Source: Paenibacillus sp. FSL R5-0490
Lineage (GTDB): Bacteria; Bacillota; Bacilli; Bacillales; Cytobacillaceae
Assembly (NCBI RefSeq): GCF_001956215.1
Contig: NZ_MRTQ01000004.1
Coordinates: 1 to 64,000, forward strand
Length of the DNA stretch: 64,000 bases
Reading direction: 5' to 3'
Below, piece after piece: positions 41,844 through 54,183 of the stretch. The notes beneath the pieces are model-generated. The model searched no databases and was not told where the DNA came from. It saw only the letters and a list, made by a program, of their open reading frames with translations. Within the stretch, counting starts at the first letter, position 1. Each line of letters starts with the position of its first letter. The position numbers and the translations under genes were made by a program.

Positions 41844-43034
41844 ATGGGGAAAACCGTAATTCTTAGCGGAGTAAGAACACCTTTTGGAAAATTTGCAGGA
41901 GGTCTCAGCAGCTTTACAGCTTCTGATCTTGGCGGATTTGCAGTTAAAGAAGCGCTGAACCGTGCCGGCGTTAACCCGGAGGATGTTGACGAAGTGATTC
42001 TCGGAACCGTTCTCCAGGGAGGACAGGGGCAAATCCCTTCACGCCAGGCTGCCAGAAAAGCAGGCTTGCCATGGGAAGTGAAAACGGAAACGATCAATAA
42101 AGTGTGTGCTTCCGGCATGCGAAGCGTCACATTAGGGGATCAGATTATTCGTGCGGGTGATGAGGAAGTCATCGTAGCAGGCGGCATGGAGTCCATGAGC
42201 AACGCGCCATACATTTTGCCAAAAGCACGCTGGGGCCTGCGCATGGGTGATTCCACGGTCAAGGATTTAATGGTCCACGACGGTTTAAGCTGCAGCTTCA
42301 CAGGCGTCCATATGGGAACGTACGGAAACTCCACAGCGAAAGAATTCGAAATCAGCCGTGAAGAGCAGGACAATTGGGCTCTGAGAAGCCATGAACGTGC
42401 ACTTGCTGCAATCGAATCCGGCAAACTGGCAGAAGAAATCGTTCCGGTGGAAGTTCCGCAGCGAAAAGGGGAACCGGTCGTTGTTTCTCAGGATGAGTCA
42501 CCTCGTAAAGATACTTCTTTGGAAAAGCTCGCCAGGCTCGGATCTGTTTTTAACTCTGACGGAACGATTACTGCCGGGAATGCGCCTGGCGTCAACGACG
42601 GGGCCGCAGCATTGGTATTGATGAGCGAAGAACGTGCAGAACGAGAAGGCAAAAAACCGGAAGCTTATATTCTCGGCCATACAGCCCTTGCGGTGGAAGC
42701 CAAAGACTTCCCGCAGACACCGGGCCTTGTCATTAATGCTCTATTGAAAAAGACAGGAAAAACCCTGGAAGAGATTGATCTATTCGAAATAAATGAGGCA
42801 TTTGCGGCCGTTGCTCTTACAAGCGGAAAAATTGCCGGTCTTGATGCAGAAAAAGTAAACGTCAACGGCGGGGCTGTGGCACTTGGCCACCCAATTGGAG
42901 CGAGCGGAGCAAGAATCATTCTGACCCTGATGCACGAACTGAAGCGCCGCGGAGGCGGAATCGGCATCGCAGCCATCTGCAGCGGCGGCGGCCAGGGCGA
43001 TGCGGTGATGATTGAGGTTCCAAAGCAGCAGTGA
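41844..43034 (+). CDS. mmgA: Acetyl-CoA C-acyltransferase (thiolase)
   Basis: A 396-residue thiolase. Catalytic Cys is in [11 protein letters not shown] near residue 88. The other active-site segments are [11 protein letters not shown] and [11 protein letters not shown] at the C-terminus, supplying His and the second Cys. It cleaves 3-ketoacyl-CoA to acetyl-CoA, or condenses two acetyl-CoA. AAAGGAG precedes the ATG. It opens a probable operon with hydroxyacyl-CoA dehydrogenase, two acyl-CoA dehydrogenases, a TetR regulator and icmF. The name follows the B. subtilis mmg operon; fadA would be an alternative label. Confidence 0.9.
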   Translation: MGKTVILSGVRTPFGKFAGGLSSFTASDLGGFAVKEALNRAGVNPEDVDEVILGTVLQGGQGQIPSRQAARKAGLPWEVKTETINKVCASGMRSVTLGDQIIRAGDEEVIVAGGMESMSNAPYILPKARWGLRMGDSTVKDLMVHDGLSCSFTGVHMGTYGNSTAKEFEISREEQDNWALRSHERALAAIESGKLAEEIVPVEVPQRKGEPVVVSQDESPRKDTSLEKLARLGSVFNSDGTITAGNAPGVNDGAAALVLMSEERAEREGKKPEAYILGHTALAVEAKDFPQTPGLVINALLKKTGKTLEEIDLFEINEAFAAVALTSGKIAGLDAEKVNVNGGAVALGHPIGASGARIILTLMHELKRRGGGIGIAAICSGGGQGDAVMIEVPKQQ

Positions 43035-43133
43035 ATAGGGATTAGCGATAACACGATTCGAGCCAAAACGGTTCAGCGGCCATAAAAGTAAATATAGAAC
43101 AACCGGCCAAACCCAAGAACGGAGGATACAAAA

Positions 43134-43985
43134 ATGAACGTAAAAAACATTATGGTAATCGGTGCTGGACAAATGGGTTCAGGAATAGCACAGGTTTGTG
43201 CACAGGCAGGCTATAGCGTCATCTTAAATGACTTAAAGCCGGAGTTTGTGGAACGCGGCCTTGCTGTGATTAAAAAGAATCTTTCCCGCCAGGTGGAAAA
43301 AGAGCGCATGACAGCGGACGAGATGGAAGCAGTCCTGAAAAATGTAACCGCTTCAAGCGATCTTCAGGACGCCAAAAACGTAGAGCTCGTCATCGAAGCA
43401 GCGGTTGAAAACATGGAGATTAAAACGAAGATCTTCAGCCAGCTGGATGAAATTGCACCAGAGCATGCGATTCTGGCAAGCAACACGTCATCCCTTCCGA
43501 TTACAGAAATCGCAGCAGCAACAAGACGTCCCGAAAAAGTAATCGGCATGCATTTTATGAACCCGGTGCCGGTGATGAAGCTAGTGGAAATCATCCGCGG
43601 CCTTGCGACTGCTGACGAAGTGTACCAAACGATTGAAGACATCACGAAGACACTCAAAAAAGTGCCAGTAGAAGTAAATGATTTCCCAGGGTTTGTATCC
43701 AACCGCATCCTGATGCCGATGATCAATGAAGCAATCTTCACGCTTTACGAAGGGGTCGCGACAAAAGAGGCCATTGATGAAGTGATGAAGCTTGGCATGA
43801 ACCATCCAATGGGGCCGCTCACTTTGGCCGACTTTATTGGTCTAGATACATGCCTGTATATTATGGAAACCCTGCATGAAGGCTTTGGCGATGATAAATA
43901 CCGCCCATGCCCGCTGTTAAGAAAATATGTAAAAGCAGGCTGGCTTGGCAAGAAGACAGGCAGAGGCTTTTACGTTTACGAATAA
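43134..43985 (+). CDS. mmgB: 3-hydroxybutyryl-CoA dehydrogenase
   Basis: A 283-residue NAD-binding 3-hydroxyacyl-CoA dehydrogenase. The nucleotide loop is VIGAGQMGSGIAQVCAQAG near residue 8. The catalytic segment is GMHFMNPVPVMKLVEII near residue 138, followed by PGFVSNRILMPMINEA. It oxidises 3-hydroxyacyl-CoA to 3-ketoacyl-CoA, feeding the thiolase encoded just upstream. The ATG follows ACGGAGG. It belongs to the fad/mmg operon. Confidence 0.92.
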   Translation: MNVKNIMVIGAGQMGSGIAQVCAQAGYSVILNDLKPEFVERGLAVIKKNLSRQVEKERMTADEMEAVLKNVTASSDLQDAKNVELVIEAAVENMEIKTKIFSQLDEIAPEHAILASNTSSLPITEIAAATRRPEKVIGMHFMNPVPVMKLVEIIRGLATADEVYQTIEDITKTLKKVPVEVNDFPGFVSNRILMPMINEAIFTLYEGVATKEAIDEVMKLGMNHPMGPLTLADFIGLDTCLYIMETLHEGFGDDKYRPCPLLRKYVKAGWLGKKTGRGFYVYE

Positions 43986-44033
43986 ACCATTAGCCTTGGC
44001 CACCAGACCCGGGCAGCATCGGAGGGTATACAA

Positions 44034-45164
44034 ATGAACCTGAGATTTACAGAAGAGCAGGAAATGATGAGAAAAATGGTGCGCGATTTTGCTCAGGCAG
44101 AAATCGCCCCTTTTGTTGAAAAAATGGAGCAGGGCGAGTTTCCAAGGGAGATTCTCCGCAAAATGGGCGAGCTTGGCCTGATGGGAATTCCCATTCCTGA
44201 AAAATACGGCGGATCGGAAATGGACTTTACTTCGTATATTATCGCCATCCATGAACTGTCCCGCGTAAGTGCGACGGTTGGTGTCATTTTATCGGTTCAC
44301 ACATCGGTTGGAACAAACCCAATCCTTTATTTCGGTACGGAAGAGCAAAAGCAGAAATATATTCCGAAGCTTGCTTCAGGCGAGTATCTCGGTGCTTTTT
44401 GCCTCACGGAACCGAGCGCAGGCTCGGATGCGGGAAGCTTAAAGTCCCGCGCGGTAAAAGACGGAAATCATTATGTCATTAATGGCTCAAAAGTGTTCAT
44501 CACGAATGCCGGTGAAGCCGACGTATATATCGTATTCGCTTCCACAAATCCGGAGCTTGGCAGCAAAGGCATCTCCGCTTTCATTGTCGAGAAGGATACG
44601 CCAGGCCTTGTCTTTGGTAAAGATGAGCACAAAATGGGTCTGCATGGCTCCAGAACTCTGCAGCTGACATTTGAAGATATGCGGGTTCCGGCTGAAAATC
44701 TCCTCGGCAATGAAGGAGAAGGCTTCAAGATTGCGATGGCTAATCTGGATGCCGGACGGATCGGGATTGCTTCACAGGCACTTGGAATCGCAGAGGCAGC
44801 TTTTGAAGCAGCAGCAGGTTATGCAAAGGAACGCGTACAGTTCGGCAAGCCGATCGCCGCTCAGCAGGGTGTCGGTTTTAAGCTTGCAGACATGGCGACA
44901 AGCGTTGAAGCTTCAAAACTATTAATCTATCGCGCAGCAGACATGCGCCAGCGCGGCATCAAGTGCGGACTAGAAGCCTCCATGGCAAAGCTGTTTGCAT
45001 CCAAAACAGCAGTAGACGTGACAACAGAGGCCATCCAGGTATTCGGAGGCTATGGATACACAGAGGATTACCCGGTTGAGCGCTACTTCCGCGATGCAAA
45101 AATTACCGAAATCTATGAAGGCACAAGCGAAATTCAGCGGATAGTCATCAGCAAACAGCTGTAA
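44034..45164 (+). CDS. mmgC: Acyl-CoA dehydrogenase, MmgC-like
   Basis: A 376-residue flavoprotein that introduces the 2,3 double bond in short or branched acyl-CoA and passes electrons to ETF. Typical segments are [13 protein letters not shown] near residue 125 and [30 protein letters not shown], split at the C-terminus, whose Glu is the catalytic base. It resembles B. subtilis MmgC more than AcdA (for example [17 protein letters not shown]). TCGGAGGG precedes the ATG. It lies 48 bp after the dehydrogenase gene and is followed by a paralogue. Confidence 0.9.
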   Translation: MNLRFTEEQEMMRKMVRDFAQAEIAPFVEKMEQGEFPREILRKMGELGLMGIPIPEKYGGSEMDFTSYIIAIHELSRVSATVGVILSVHTSVGTNPILYFGTEEQKQKYIPKLASGEYLGAFCLTEPSAGSDAGSLKSRAVKDGNHYVINGSKVFITNAGEADVYIVFASTNPELGSKGISAFIVEKDTPGLVFGKDEHKMGLHGSRTLQLTFEDMRVPAENLLGNEGEGFKIAMANLDAGRIGIASQALGIAEAAFEAAAGYAKERVQFGKPIAAQQGVGFKLADMATSVEASKLLIYRAADMRQRGIKCGLEASMAKLFASKTAVDVTTEAIQVFGGYGYTEDYPVERYFRDAKITEIYEGTSEIQRIVISKQL

Positions 45165-45217
45165 AGCTGCCTTTTAATAAAAAAATCAACGAATCCATAT
45201 AAAGCGAGGGACCAACA

Positions 45218-46357
45218 ATGAATTTCCAATTAAGTGAAGAGCATGAAATGATCAGAAAAATGGTGCGCGATTTTGCCAGGAATGAAGTGGCACCGACTGC
45301 TGCTGAACGTGACGAAGAAGAACGCTTTGACAGAGAGATTTTTGACAAAATGGCGGAGCTTGGATTAACAGGGATTCCGTGGCCTGAAGAGTACGGCGGA
45401 ATCGGCAGTGATTACCTGGCATATTGCATCGCAGTTGAAGAGCTTTCCAGAGTATGTGCTTCTACAGGTGTAACTCTTTCTGCCCATACGTCCCTTGCAG
45501 GCTGGCCGATCTTCAAGTTCGGAAACGAAGAGCAAAAGCAAAAGTACTTAAAGCCAATGGCACAAGGTGAAAAAATCGGCGCATACGGCCTTACAGAGCC
45601 GGGCAGCGGATCTGATGCCGGCGGAATGAGAACGACAGCACGTCTTGAAGGCGATCATTACGTCTTAAACGGCAGCAAAATATTCATCACAAACGGCGGT
45701 ATCGCAGATATCTATGTCGTGTTTGCCCTGACAGATCCATCATCCAAGCATAAAGGCACAACAGCGTTCATCGTGGAAGCAGGCTTTGAAGGCTTCTCTG
45801 TCGGCAAGAAGGAAAAGAAATTGGGGATCCGCTCCTCACCTACAACTGAGATTATTTTCGAAGAGTGCAAGGTTCCGGTTGAGAACGTGCTGGGCAATGT
45901 AGGCGAAGGCTTCAAAGTTGCCATGATGACACTTGATGGCGGCCGCAACGGCATCGCTGCCCAGGCGGTCGGAATCGCTCAGGGCGCACTGGATGCTTCG
46001 GTTGAATATGCAAAAGAGCGCCAGCAGTTCGGCAAGCCGATAGCTGCCCAGCAGGGAATCGGCTTTAAGCTGGCTGACATGGCCACAAGCATTGAAGCTT
46101 CAAGACTATTAACGTACCAGGCAGCATGGCTGGAATCAGAAGGACTTCCATACGGAAAAGAATCTGCCATGTCCAAACTTCTTGCCGGTGACACGGCCAT
46201 GAAAGTGACAACTGACGCCGTTCAAATCTTTGGCGGCTACGGATATACAAAGGACTACCCGGTAGAACGCTACATGCGCGATGCCAAAATCACACAGATT
46301 TACGAGGGAACACAGGAAATCCAGCGTCTTGTAATCTCTCGTATGGTAACGAAATAA
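45218..46357 (+). CDS. acdA: Acyl-CoA dehydrogenase AcdA
   Basis: A 379-residue acyl-CoA dehydrogenase, equal in length and very close in sequence to B. subtilis AcdA ([12 protein letters not shown]-type opening, [34 protein letters not shown]). It is paralogous to the gene just upstream. Having both an MmgC-like and an AcdA-like enzyme suggests two acyl-CoA chain types are handled, probably straight and branched. B. subtilis acdA is also next to fadF and rpoE, so this copy is the syntenic one. Confidence 0.93.
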   Translation: MNFQLSEEHEMIRKMVRDFARNEVAPTAAERDEEERFDREIFDKMAELGLTGIPWPEEYGGIGSDYLAYCIAVEELSRVCASTGVTLSAHTSLAGWPIFKFGNEEQKQKYLKPMAQGEKIGAYGLTEPGSGSDAGGMRTTARLEGDHYVLNGSKIFITNGGIADIYVVFALTDPSSKHKGTTAFIVEAGFEGFSVGKKEKKLGIRSSPTTEIIFEECKVPVENVLGNVGEGFKVAMMTLDGGRNGIAAQAVGIAQGALDASVEYAKERQQFGKPIAAQQGIGFKLADMATSIEASRLLTYQAAWLESEGLPYGKESAMSKLLAGDTAMKVTTDAVQIFGGYGYTKDYPVERYMRDAKITQIYEGTQEIQRLVISRMVTK

Positions 46358-46388
46358 TATGTCTGACTGGGGGAGGCGGTAGGTAACA

Positions 46389-47009
46389 ATGAAAAAACGG
46401 GAAGTGCAGGCTTCTGTTAAAGATGAGCGTCTTGTCAAAAAAAGACGCGATCAGATGATTAAAGGTGCCGTCACCCTTTTTATCCAAAAAGGGTTCCATC
46501 GTACAACAACTAGAGAGATCGCAAAGGCATCTGGTTTTAGTATTGGAACGCTTTATGAATACATCCGGACAAAGGAAGACGTGCTGTACCTGGTTTGCGA
46601 CAGCATTTACGACCAGGTCGCCGAGCGGCTTCAAAAAGGCCTTGATACAAAACAGGGCACACTTGAAAGCCTGAAGCAGGGCATCGCCGATTACTTCAAA
46701 GTGGTCGACGAAATGCAGGATGAAGTGCTAGTCATGTACCAGGAAGTAAAGGCGCTGACAAAGGACGCCCTTCCATATGTGCTCAAGAAAGAAATAGAAA
46801 TGGTTGGCATGTTCGAGCATGTCATAACCCTTTGCGTGGAAAACGGGGAACTGGACCTGCCGGAGGAAAAAATCAAAATGATCGCCCATAACATTTTTGT
46901 TCAGGGGCAAATGTGGGCATTCCGCCGCTGGTCCCTGCAGAAAATGTACAGCATCGAGGAATATATCCAGCTGCAGACCAATCTTCTTTTTCAGGGAATA
47001 AAGGATTAG
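46389..47009 (+). CDS. TetR/AcrR family regulator of the fad cluster
   Basis: A 206-residue TetR-family repressor with an N-terminal helix-turn-helix (TTREIAKASGFSIGTLYEYI near residue 40) and a helical ligand domain. It lies between acdA and icmF in the same operon. It differs from B. subtilis FadR (YsiA) in length and in sequence outside the DNA-binding region. I infer that it senses an acyl-CoA and binds the related operators at 39308-39325 and 41711-41728. A genome-wide FadR could bind them instead. GGGGGAGGCGG lies upstream of the ATG. Confidence 0.85.
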   Translation: MKKREVQASVKDERLVKKRRDQMIKGAVTLFIQKGFHRTTTREIAKASGFSIGTLYEYIRTKEDVLYLVCDSIYDQVAERLQKGLDTKQGTLESLKQGIADYFKVVDEMQDEVLVMYQEVKALTKDALPYVLKKEIEMVGMFEHVITLCVENGELDLPEEKIKMIAHNIFVQGQMWAFRRWSLQKMYSIEEYIQLQTNLLFQGIKD

Positions 47010-47081
47010 GCAAGGTCTCGGAAAAAGCTTAAGAATAGTGCGCAGGGATTAGCCTTGCGTTTACGGACAAGGGGGAGAACG

Positions 47082-50000
47082 ATGAGCAATCCAGAAGTCT
47101 ATAAGCCGAAAAATCATATTCGTTTTGTAACGGCTTCCAGTCTATTTGACGGGCATGATGCTTCCATCAACATTATGCGACGCATCATCCAGGCAAGCGG
47201 GGCAGAGGTCATCCACCTCGGGCATAACCGTTCTGTGGAGGAAGTCGTAAATGCTGCGATTCAGGAAGATGTGCAGGGAATCGCCATTTCCTCTTATCAG
47301 GGAGGACATGTAGAATATTTCAAATATATGTATGATCTTCTGAAGGAAAGAGGCGCATCCCACATCCGCATTTATGGCGGAGGGGGCGGTGTTATTATCC
47401 CGAAGGAAATCAAAGAATTACATGACTACGGAATCGCGAGGATTTTTTCTCCGGAAGATGGCCGCCAATACGGCCTCCAAGGAATGATTGACCGAATGAT
47501 CAAGGAGTGTGATTTCCCTACGTTCACAGCTGAAGCATCCGAGCAGATCGAAAAGCTTCAGGACGGGGAAACAAATGCCATTGCGAAGCTCATTACACTG
47601 GCTGAGCACCAGGTAACAGTAGGCAAGGAAGCGGCAGCTGCGCTTGAGCCGGTTATGGAGAAAGTAAAATCCCTGGAAAAGCAGGTTCCGGTTGTAGGGA
47701 TTACAGGAACAGGCGGTGCCGGAAAAAGCTCGCTGACAGATGAGCTGATCCGCCGTTTCATTAATGAAATTCCGGAGAAAAAGGTCGCGATTCTTTCAGT
47801 TGATCCGACAAAGCAAAAAACGGGCGGTGCGCTTCTTGGCGACCGAATCCGCATGAACGCCATCTTTAATCCGCGAGTCTATATGCGAAGCCTGGCAACA
47901 AGAAATTCCCGCAGTGAGCTGTCGCTTGCGATTCAGGATGCGATTTCAGTTGTCAAAGCAGCCGGCTTTGATTTGATTATTGTGGAAACAAGCGGAATCG
48001 GGCAGGGGGATGCCGGCATTACGGAAATTTGTGATGCTTCGATGTATGTCATGACAAGTGAATTCGGTGCGCCATCCCAGCTTGAAAAAATTGATATGAT
48101 CGATTATGCAGATTTGATCGTCATTAATAAATTTGAGCGCAAAGGCTCAGAGGATGCGATGCGCCAGGTGCAAAAGCAGTACCAGCGCAGCCGGATGCTT
48201 TTTGAAAAAGAGCTTGAAGACATGCCTGTCTACGGAACCATTGCGAGCCAGTTCAATGACCCGGGTACAAATGCGGTGTTTGCGGCACTGGTGGAAACGA
48301 TTAATGAAAAAGCAGGAACTGACTGGAAAACAAGTTTTACAAAGAACGCAAAAGTTGAAAAGCAGAATGTCATTATCCCGAATGAACAGCGCTATTATCT
48401 CCGCGAAGTATCTGAAGCAGTCCGCGGCTTCCATAAGAAAGCCGAAGAGCAGGCCGATCTTGCCCGCAAACTGTTCCAGCTTGAGGGGGCAATGCTTGCT
48501 GTAAAAGAACAAGAAGGAAACGAAGAAGTGATTGCTTCTCTTGAAGCCATTAAATCAGCAGCAGAAGAAAAGCTGACGGCTGAAACAAAGAACATTCTGG
48601 CAGGCTGGGAAGATCTGAAGGAAAAGTACTCAGGCGAGCAATTTGTAACAAAAATCCGCGATAAAGACATCGTGACGGTTTTAAAAACAAAGAGCTTATC
48701 CGGGCTGTCTATTCCCAAAGTGGCACTGCCTAAGTACAAGGATTACGGAGAAATCATCCGCTGGGTATACAGAGAAAACGTGCCGGGTTCCTTCCCTTAT
48801 ACAGCCGGTGTGTTCCCATTCAAACGCGAGGGTGAAGATCCGAAAAGACAGTTTGCCGGAGAGGGTACGCCTGAACGGACAAACCGCCGCTTCCATTATC
48901 TATCCAAAGACGATGCCGCAAAGCGCTTAAGCACAGCCTTTGATTCTGTAACCCTCTACGGAGAAGATCCTGACTACCGCCCGGATATTTACGGAAAAGT
49001 CGGGGAAAGCGGCGTCAGCATCTGTACGCTTGATGATATGAAGAAGCTGTATGCCGGTTTTGATTTGTGCCATCCATCTACATCTGTTTCGATGACGATT
49101 AATGGGCCGGCGCCGATTATTTTGGCCATGTTCATGAACACGGCGATTGAACAGCAGATTGAGGCAAAAGAGCAGGAGCTTGGCCATGTGCTGACACTTG
49201 AAGAGTTCACCGAAGTAAGGGCGCAAACGCTGCAGACTGTCCGCGGGACGGTTCAGGCTGATATTTTAAAAGAGGACCAGGGACAAAATACTTGTATCTT
49301 CTCGACAGAGTTCGCTTTAAGAATGATGGGGGATATTCAACAGTACTTCATTGACCACAAGGTCCGCAATTACTACTCTGTATCGATTTCCGGCTACCAT
49401 ATCGCGGAAGCGGGCGCTAACCCGATTTCACAGCTTGCCTTTACACTGGCAAATGGCTTTACGTATGTAGAGTACTATTTGAGCAGAGGCATGAACATCA
49501 ATGATTTTGCACCAAACCTTTCATTCTTCTTCTCGAATGGACTGGATCCGGAGTATACCGTGCTCGGCCGTGTGGCGCGCCGCATTTGGGCAACGGTTAT
49601 GAGAGATAAATATGGTGCGAACGAGAGAAGCCAGAAGCTGAAGTACCATATCCAGACTTCAGGACGTTCCCTGCATGCACAGGAAATCGATTTTAACGAT
49701 ATCCGCACAACGCTGCAGGCGTTAATGGCGCTTCAGGATAACTGCAACTCGCTTCATACCAATGCGTATGATGAAGCCATCACGACACCGACGGAAGAGT
49801 CTGTCCGCCGGGCAATGGCCATCCAGATGATCATTACAAAAGAGCATGGCTTGTCGAAAAATGAAAATCCGCTTCAGGGCGCATTTATCGTGGATGAGCT
49901 GACAGATCTTGTGGAAGAGCAGGTGCTGAGAGAGTTCGAACGCATCAATGACCGGGGCGGCGTTCTCGGCGCCATGGAAACTCAATATCAGCGCGGCAAA

Positions 50001-50348
50001 ATCCAGGATGAGTCCATGTACTATGAAATGAAAAAGCATACCGGCGAGCTTCCGATCATCGGGGTTAACACTTACTTGAACCCTAATCCTCCATCAGAGG
50101 ATGAAATGAACAACATGGAGCTTGCAAGGGCAACGAAGGAAGAAAAAGAAACGCAAATCCGCAATCTGCGCAGCTTCCAGGAACGCAACAAAGACAAATC
50201 GGAAGAGGCACTGAACCAATTGAAGGAAGCAGCAGTCAGCGGCGGAAACATCTTCGCCGAGCTGATGGAAACCGTCAAAGTGGCAAGCCTCGGCCAGATT
50301 ACCCGTGCATTATACGAAGTGGGCGGGCAGTACCGGCGGAATATGTAA
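47082..50348 (+). CDS. icmF: Fused isobutyryl-CoA mutase IcmF
   Basis: A 1088-residue fused enzyme that interconverts isobutyryl-CoA and n-butyryl-CoA (and often isovaleryl/pivalyl-CoA) using adenosylcobalamin. The order is N-terminal B12-binding domain (about 10-140, with DGHDASIN around residue 23), a MeaI-type G-protein chaperone (Walker [13 protein letters not shown] at 207-218, then NKFERKG-type NKxD) and a C-terminal TIM-barrel mutase (about 560-1088). This domain order is diagnostic of IcmF and not of methylmalonyl-CoA mutase. The ATG at 47082 follows AAGGGGGAG. Its place in the fad cluster lets branched acyl-CoA enter beta-oxidation. Confidence 0.94.
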   Translation: MSNPEVYKPKNHIRFVTASSLFDGHDASINIMRRIIQASGAEVIHLGHNRSVEEVVNAAIQEDVQGIAISSYQGGHVEYFKYMYDLLKERGASHIRIYGGGGGVIIPKEIKELHDYGIARIFSPEDGRQYGLQGMIDRMIKECDFPTFTAEASEQIEKLQDGETNAIAKLITLAEHQVTVGKEAAAALEPVMEKVKSLEKQVPVVGITGTGGAGKSSLTDELIRRFINEIPEKKVAILSVDPTKQKTGGALLGDRIRMNAIFNPRVYMRSLATRNSRSELSLAIQDAISVVKAAGFDLIIVETSGIGQGDAGITEICDASMYVMTSEFGAPSQLEKIDMIDYADLIVINKFERKGSEDAMRQVQKQYQRSRMLFEKELEDMPVYGTIASQFNDPGTNAVFAALVETINEKAGTDWKTSFTKNAKVEKQNVIIPNEQRYYLREVSEAVRGFHKKAEEQADLARKLFQLEGAMLAVKEQEGNEEVIASLEAIKSAAEEKLTAETKNILAGWEDLKEKYSGEQFVTKIRDKDIVTVLKTKSLSGLSIPKVALPKYKDYGEIIRWVYRENVPGSFPYTAGVFPFKREGEDPKRQFAGEGTPERTNRRFHYLSKDDAAKRLSTAFDSVTLYGEDPDYRPDIYGKVGESGVSICTLDDMKKLYAGFDLCHPSTSVSMTINGPAPIILAMFMNTAIEQQIEAKEQELGHVLTLEEFTEVRAQTLQTVRGTVQADILKEDQGQNTCIFSTEFALRMMGDIQQYFIDHKVRNYYSVSISGYHIAEAGANPISQLAFTLANGFTYVEYYLSRGMNINDFAPNLSFFFSNGLDPEYTVLGRVARRIWATVMRDKYGANERSQKLKYHIQTSGRSLHAQEIDFNDIRTTLQALMALQDNCNSLHTNAYDEAITTPTEESVRRAMAIQMIITKEHGLSKNENPLQGAFIVDELTDLVEEQVLREFERINDRGGVLGAMETQYQRGKIQDESMYYEMKKHTGELPIIGVNTYLNPNPPSEDEMNNMELARATKEEKETQIRNLRSFQERNKDKSEEALNQLKEAAVSGGNIFAELMETVKVASLGQITRALYEVGGQYRRNM

Positions 50349-50352
50349 AAAC

Positions 50353-50380
50353 AGGGCCTGCAGCAGCAGGCCCTTGTTTT
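50353..50380 (+). terminator. Rho-independent terminator of the fad operon
   Basis: AGGGCCTGC and GCAGGCCCT pair perfectly around AGCA and are followed by TGTTTT. Confidence 0.88.
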
Positions 50381-50483
50381 CTGCACTATTTTTTAACATA
50401 GAATTAATATAAAATACATCCATATCCTATATAATGGAATCAATACATAGCAATGCACTTCGGGAAACCTGGGATGTGAAAAT

Positions 50484-50660
50484 ATGAAAAAAATCTTGCT
50501 CTACGCAGCCATACTTGCCGCTGCTGCAGGTGTTAACTTTTTATATGGAAAACAGCTGGGAGCCATAGCATTCTTCCTGCTCTCCATCTACTTCACCTGG
50601 CTCGCCTATAAAAAATGGGACCGGCCGCTGAGGGGCAGGAGGCGGAGAAGGGCAGATTAG
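50484..50660 (+). CDS. Small two-helix membrane protein with Arg-rich tail
   Basis: A 58-residue open reading frame read by eye. Opening MKKILLYAAILAAAAGVNFL is one helix, AIAFFLLSIYFTWLAY is a second, and the tail is RPLRGRRRRRAD. The pattern (two helices, positive-inside tail) supports a real small membrane protein. The ribosome binding site (GGGATGTG) is weak, and no family is recognised. It lies between the icmF terminator and rpoE. Confidence 0.5.
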   Translation: MKKILLYAAILAAAAGVNFLYGKQLGAIAFFLLSIYFTWLAYKKWDRPLRGRRRRRAD

Positions 50661-50902
50661 GTAAATCGGACACATATGGATTTTACCTGCTGGCCTTAGA
50701 TGCTGAACGAAAAATAATCTCCATAAAAATGTACGGAACAGCAGATATAACTGGCATAAACCGTAAAAATTTGTTTATAATGAAGAATATGCCTTCTTGC
50801 AGGCTGTCCGCATGCATTTGCAGGGCCCTGCGGAAATTCAACTTTTATAGTTTATAATTTGCGCGTGTATGAGCGTTTACATAGGGAAAGGAAGTGCTGA
50901 TA

Positions 50903-51487
50903 TTGAGTTTGGAACAGTTCTCAAAAGAAGAATTGCAGGAAATGTCATTAATCGAAGTGGCTTATGAACTTCTGACAAGCAAAAAAGAACCAATGGCCTT
51001 TAATGACATCATGAATGAAGTAGCTAAACTTATGAACCTTTCAGGGGAACAAGTCAAGGGGAAAATTGCACAGTTCTATACAGATTTAAATATAGATGGC
51101 CATTTCATCGGATTAGGTGATAACCGCTGGGGTCTTCGTTCATGGTATCCGGTTGACCAATATGAAGAAGAAGTCGTAACGGTAATCAAGCCTAAGAAGA
51201 AAAAGGCGAAGAAAAAGGACGACGACGATCTCGATCTTGAAGATTATGATGAACTGGATGAAGAGGATATCGACTACGATGATATCGACGGATTCGATGA
51301 TGATGATCTGACTGATGACGATGATGAAGATCTTCTCGACGATGACGATGATCTTGAAGATGATGATGATGATTTCGAAGACGATGATGATATCGTAGAA
51401 AAAGATGAAGAATTCGACCTTGGCGATGATGACGAAGAGCTTGAGGAAGATGACCTCGAAGCTGATGAAGAGGAAGAAGATTTATAA
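50903..51487 (+). CDS. rpoE: DNA-directed RNA polymerase subunit delta
   Basis: A 194-residue accessory subunit of Firmicute RNA polymerase that speeds recycling and promotes release of nucleic acids. Residues 1-90 form the HARE-HTH domain (FNDIMNEVAKLMNL, AQFYTDLNIDGHFI, NRWGLRSWYPVDQ). The C-terminal half is almost entirely Asp and Glu after a KPKKKKAKKK segment. The TTG at 50903 follows AAAGGAAGTG and gives a protein beginning like B. subtilis RpoE. GTG at 50894 lies inside that site. It has no separate terminator before the pyrG promoter. Confidence 0.94.
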   Translation: MSLEQFSKEELQEMSLIEVAYELLTSKKEPMAFNDIMNEVAKLMNLSGEQVKGKIAQFYTDLNIDGHFIGLGDNRWGLRSWYPVDQYEEEVVTVIKPKKKKAKKKDDDDLDLEDYDELDEEDIDYDDIDGFDDDDLTDDDDEDLLDDDDDLEDDDDDFEDDDDIVEKDEEFDLGDDDEELEEDDLEADEEEEDL

Positions 51488-51489
51488 CC

Positions 51490-51608
51490 TTGACTTTTCG
51501 TTTCAGGGCTTGTAGAATACTTTTTGGGCTCCTTAAAAAAGGACGATTCGTTTAGACGCTAATAGCGCTCCCTTACTTACTTAAGTAAGAGGAGCGCTTT
51601 TTATTTTT
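51490..51608 (+). promoter_or_regulatory. pyrG promoter and CTP-sensing attenuator
   Basis: TTGACT (51490-51495) and TAGAAT (51513-51518) are 17 bp apart. The predicted transcript begins GGGCTCC at 51526, the initial sequence needed for reiterative G addition in B. subtilis pyrG. The terminator is AGCGCTCC-CTTACTTA (51564-51579), CT, TAAGTAAG-a-GGAGCGCT (51582-51598), then T-rich. Its 5' arm has CTCCCTTAC, the pyrimidine stretch that extra 5' Gs would pair with at low CTP, blocking the terminator. Confidence 0.82.
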
Positions 51609-51672
51609 TTTTACAGGCCATGTGCCTTTTCAAGAAGAGCTAAACCATCCCTTTGCGATAAGCTTCCGCTGA

Positions 51673-53370
<1,698 letters not shown>

Positions 53371-53377
53371 TATGTGA

Positions 53378-53405
53378 AAAATCCCTCCGGATGCGGAGGG
53401 ATTTT
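53378..53405 (+). terminator. Rho-independent terminator of pyrG
   Basis: AAAATCCCTCC and GGAGGGATTTT form a perfect 11-bp stem with a 6-base loop and T-runs on both sides. Confidence 0.92.
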
Positions 53406-53447
53406 TTGTTTTTGCTTCGAACCTTTTTACAGATGAAACCCCAAAAT

Positions 53448-53969
53448 CTACTCAAACTCCGCCAAAATCTCATCAATTGTAAACTTGATTCCATAATACA
53501 CAAACAAAGCAGCCATGGAGGCCGGATAGCCGAAGCGATTGCCCTCCTCGTCAGGCAGAAGGCCTTTCGCAAGCTTTAAATCTACATGAACATCAGCCAA
53601 ATCAGCCAGACTGCCGCCACTTTCAGTTCTTAAAGTGCTTACTGCCACAAATGGGATCCCTTTTTCGGACAAAGATTTTGCCAGAGCGGCTGCGTCTTCG
53701 TCATCCGAATATCTTGAAAAGATGATAACCCGGTCTGTTTCAGAGACTTCGGAATCTTTCTCCAAAATCGCTGCATCTCTAAGCGGTTCCTGGCTTTGAA
53801 CGGCTTCATAGCCGATTGCAGCCATTTCTTTAGTTCCGTAAATATATATTTTTCCATCACCGGCAGCAGCCTGGGCCAAAAGGCGGGCGCTGTCCTCTAT
53901 GGAAAATTCCTCTTTTTCCTGAAGTCTTTTAAATAATCCTGTCAGCTGGGTAGAAAACATCTTCAGCAA
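53448..53969 (-). CDS. ywjG: DUF2529 family protein YwjG
   Basis: A 173-residue protein of the DUF2529/YwjG family. It has a SIS-like sugar-phosphate-binding look (KIYIYGTKEMAAIGYEAV near residue 40, then RVIIFSRYSDDEDAAALAKSL). The function is unknown. It lies between pyrG and spo0F, pointing the other way, as in B. subtilis. Confidence 0.86.
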   Translation of the reverse strand: MLKMFSTQLTGLFKRLQEKEEFSIEDSARLLAQAAAGDGKIYIYGTKEMAAIGYEAVQSQEPLRDAAILEKDSEVSETDRVIIFSRYSDDEDAAALAKSLSEKGIPFVAVSTLRTESGGSLADLADVHVDLKLAKGLLPDEEGNRFGYPASMAALFVYYGIKFTIDEILAEFE

Positions 53970-54038
53970 ATCCGTTCACTCCTTCATCTCTTCCTGCGGT
54001 TCTATTATAGAGAATAGAGAAAGAAAGGTAAAATATTC

Positions 54039-54068
54039 AAAGGTAATTGCTAAAATAAGAAGGAATAA
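54039..54068 (+). promoter_or_regulatory. SigH promoter of spo0F
   Basis: AAAGGTAAT (54039-54047) and AAGGAATAA (54060-54068), separated by 12 bp, fit the SigH consensus RnAGGwwWW/RnnGAATww at every defined position. B. subtilis spo0F is also transcribed by SigH at the onset of sporulation. The leader to the ATG is about 110 bp. Confidence 0.65.
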
Positions 54069-54183
54069 TCATGTTTCACAGAGAAAATAGCTGTAGGAGA
54101 ATGTATAGTTAAGTGACCTGCAGTCATAATTCAGTATGGTTTTAAACCTAAGTGCTTTTAATACGACAGAAAGAGGTGGCTTG

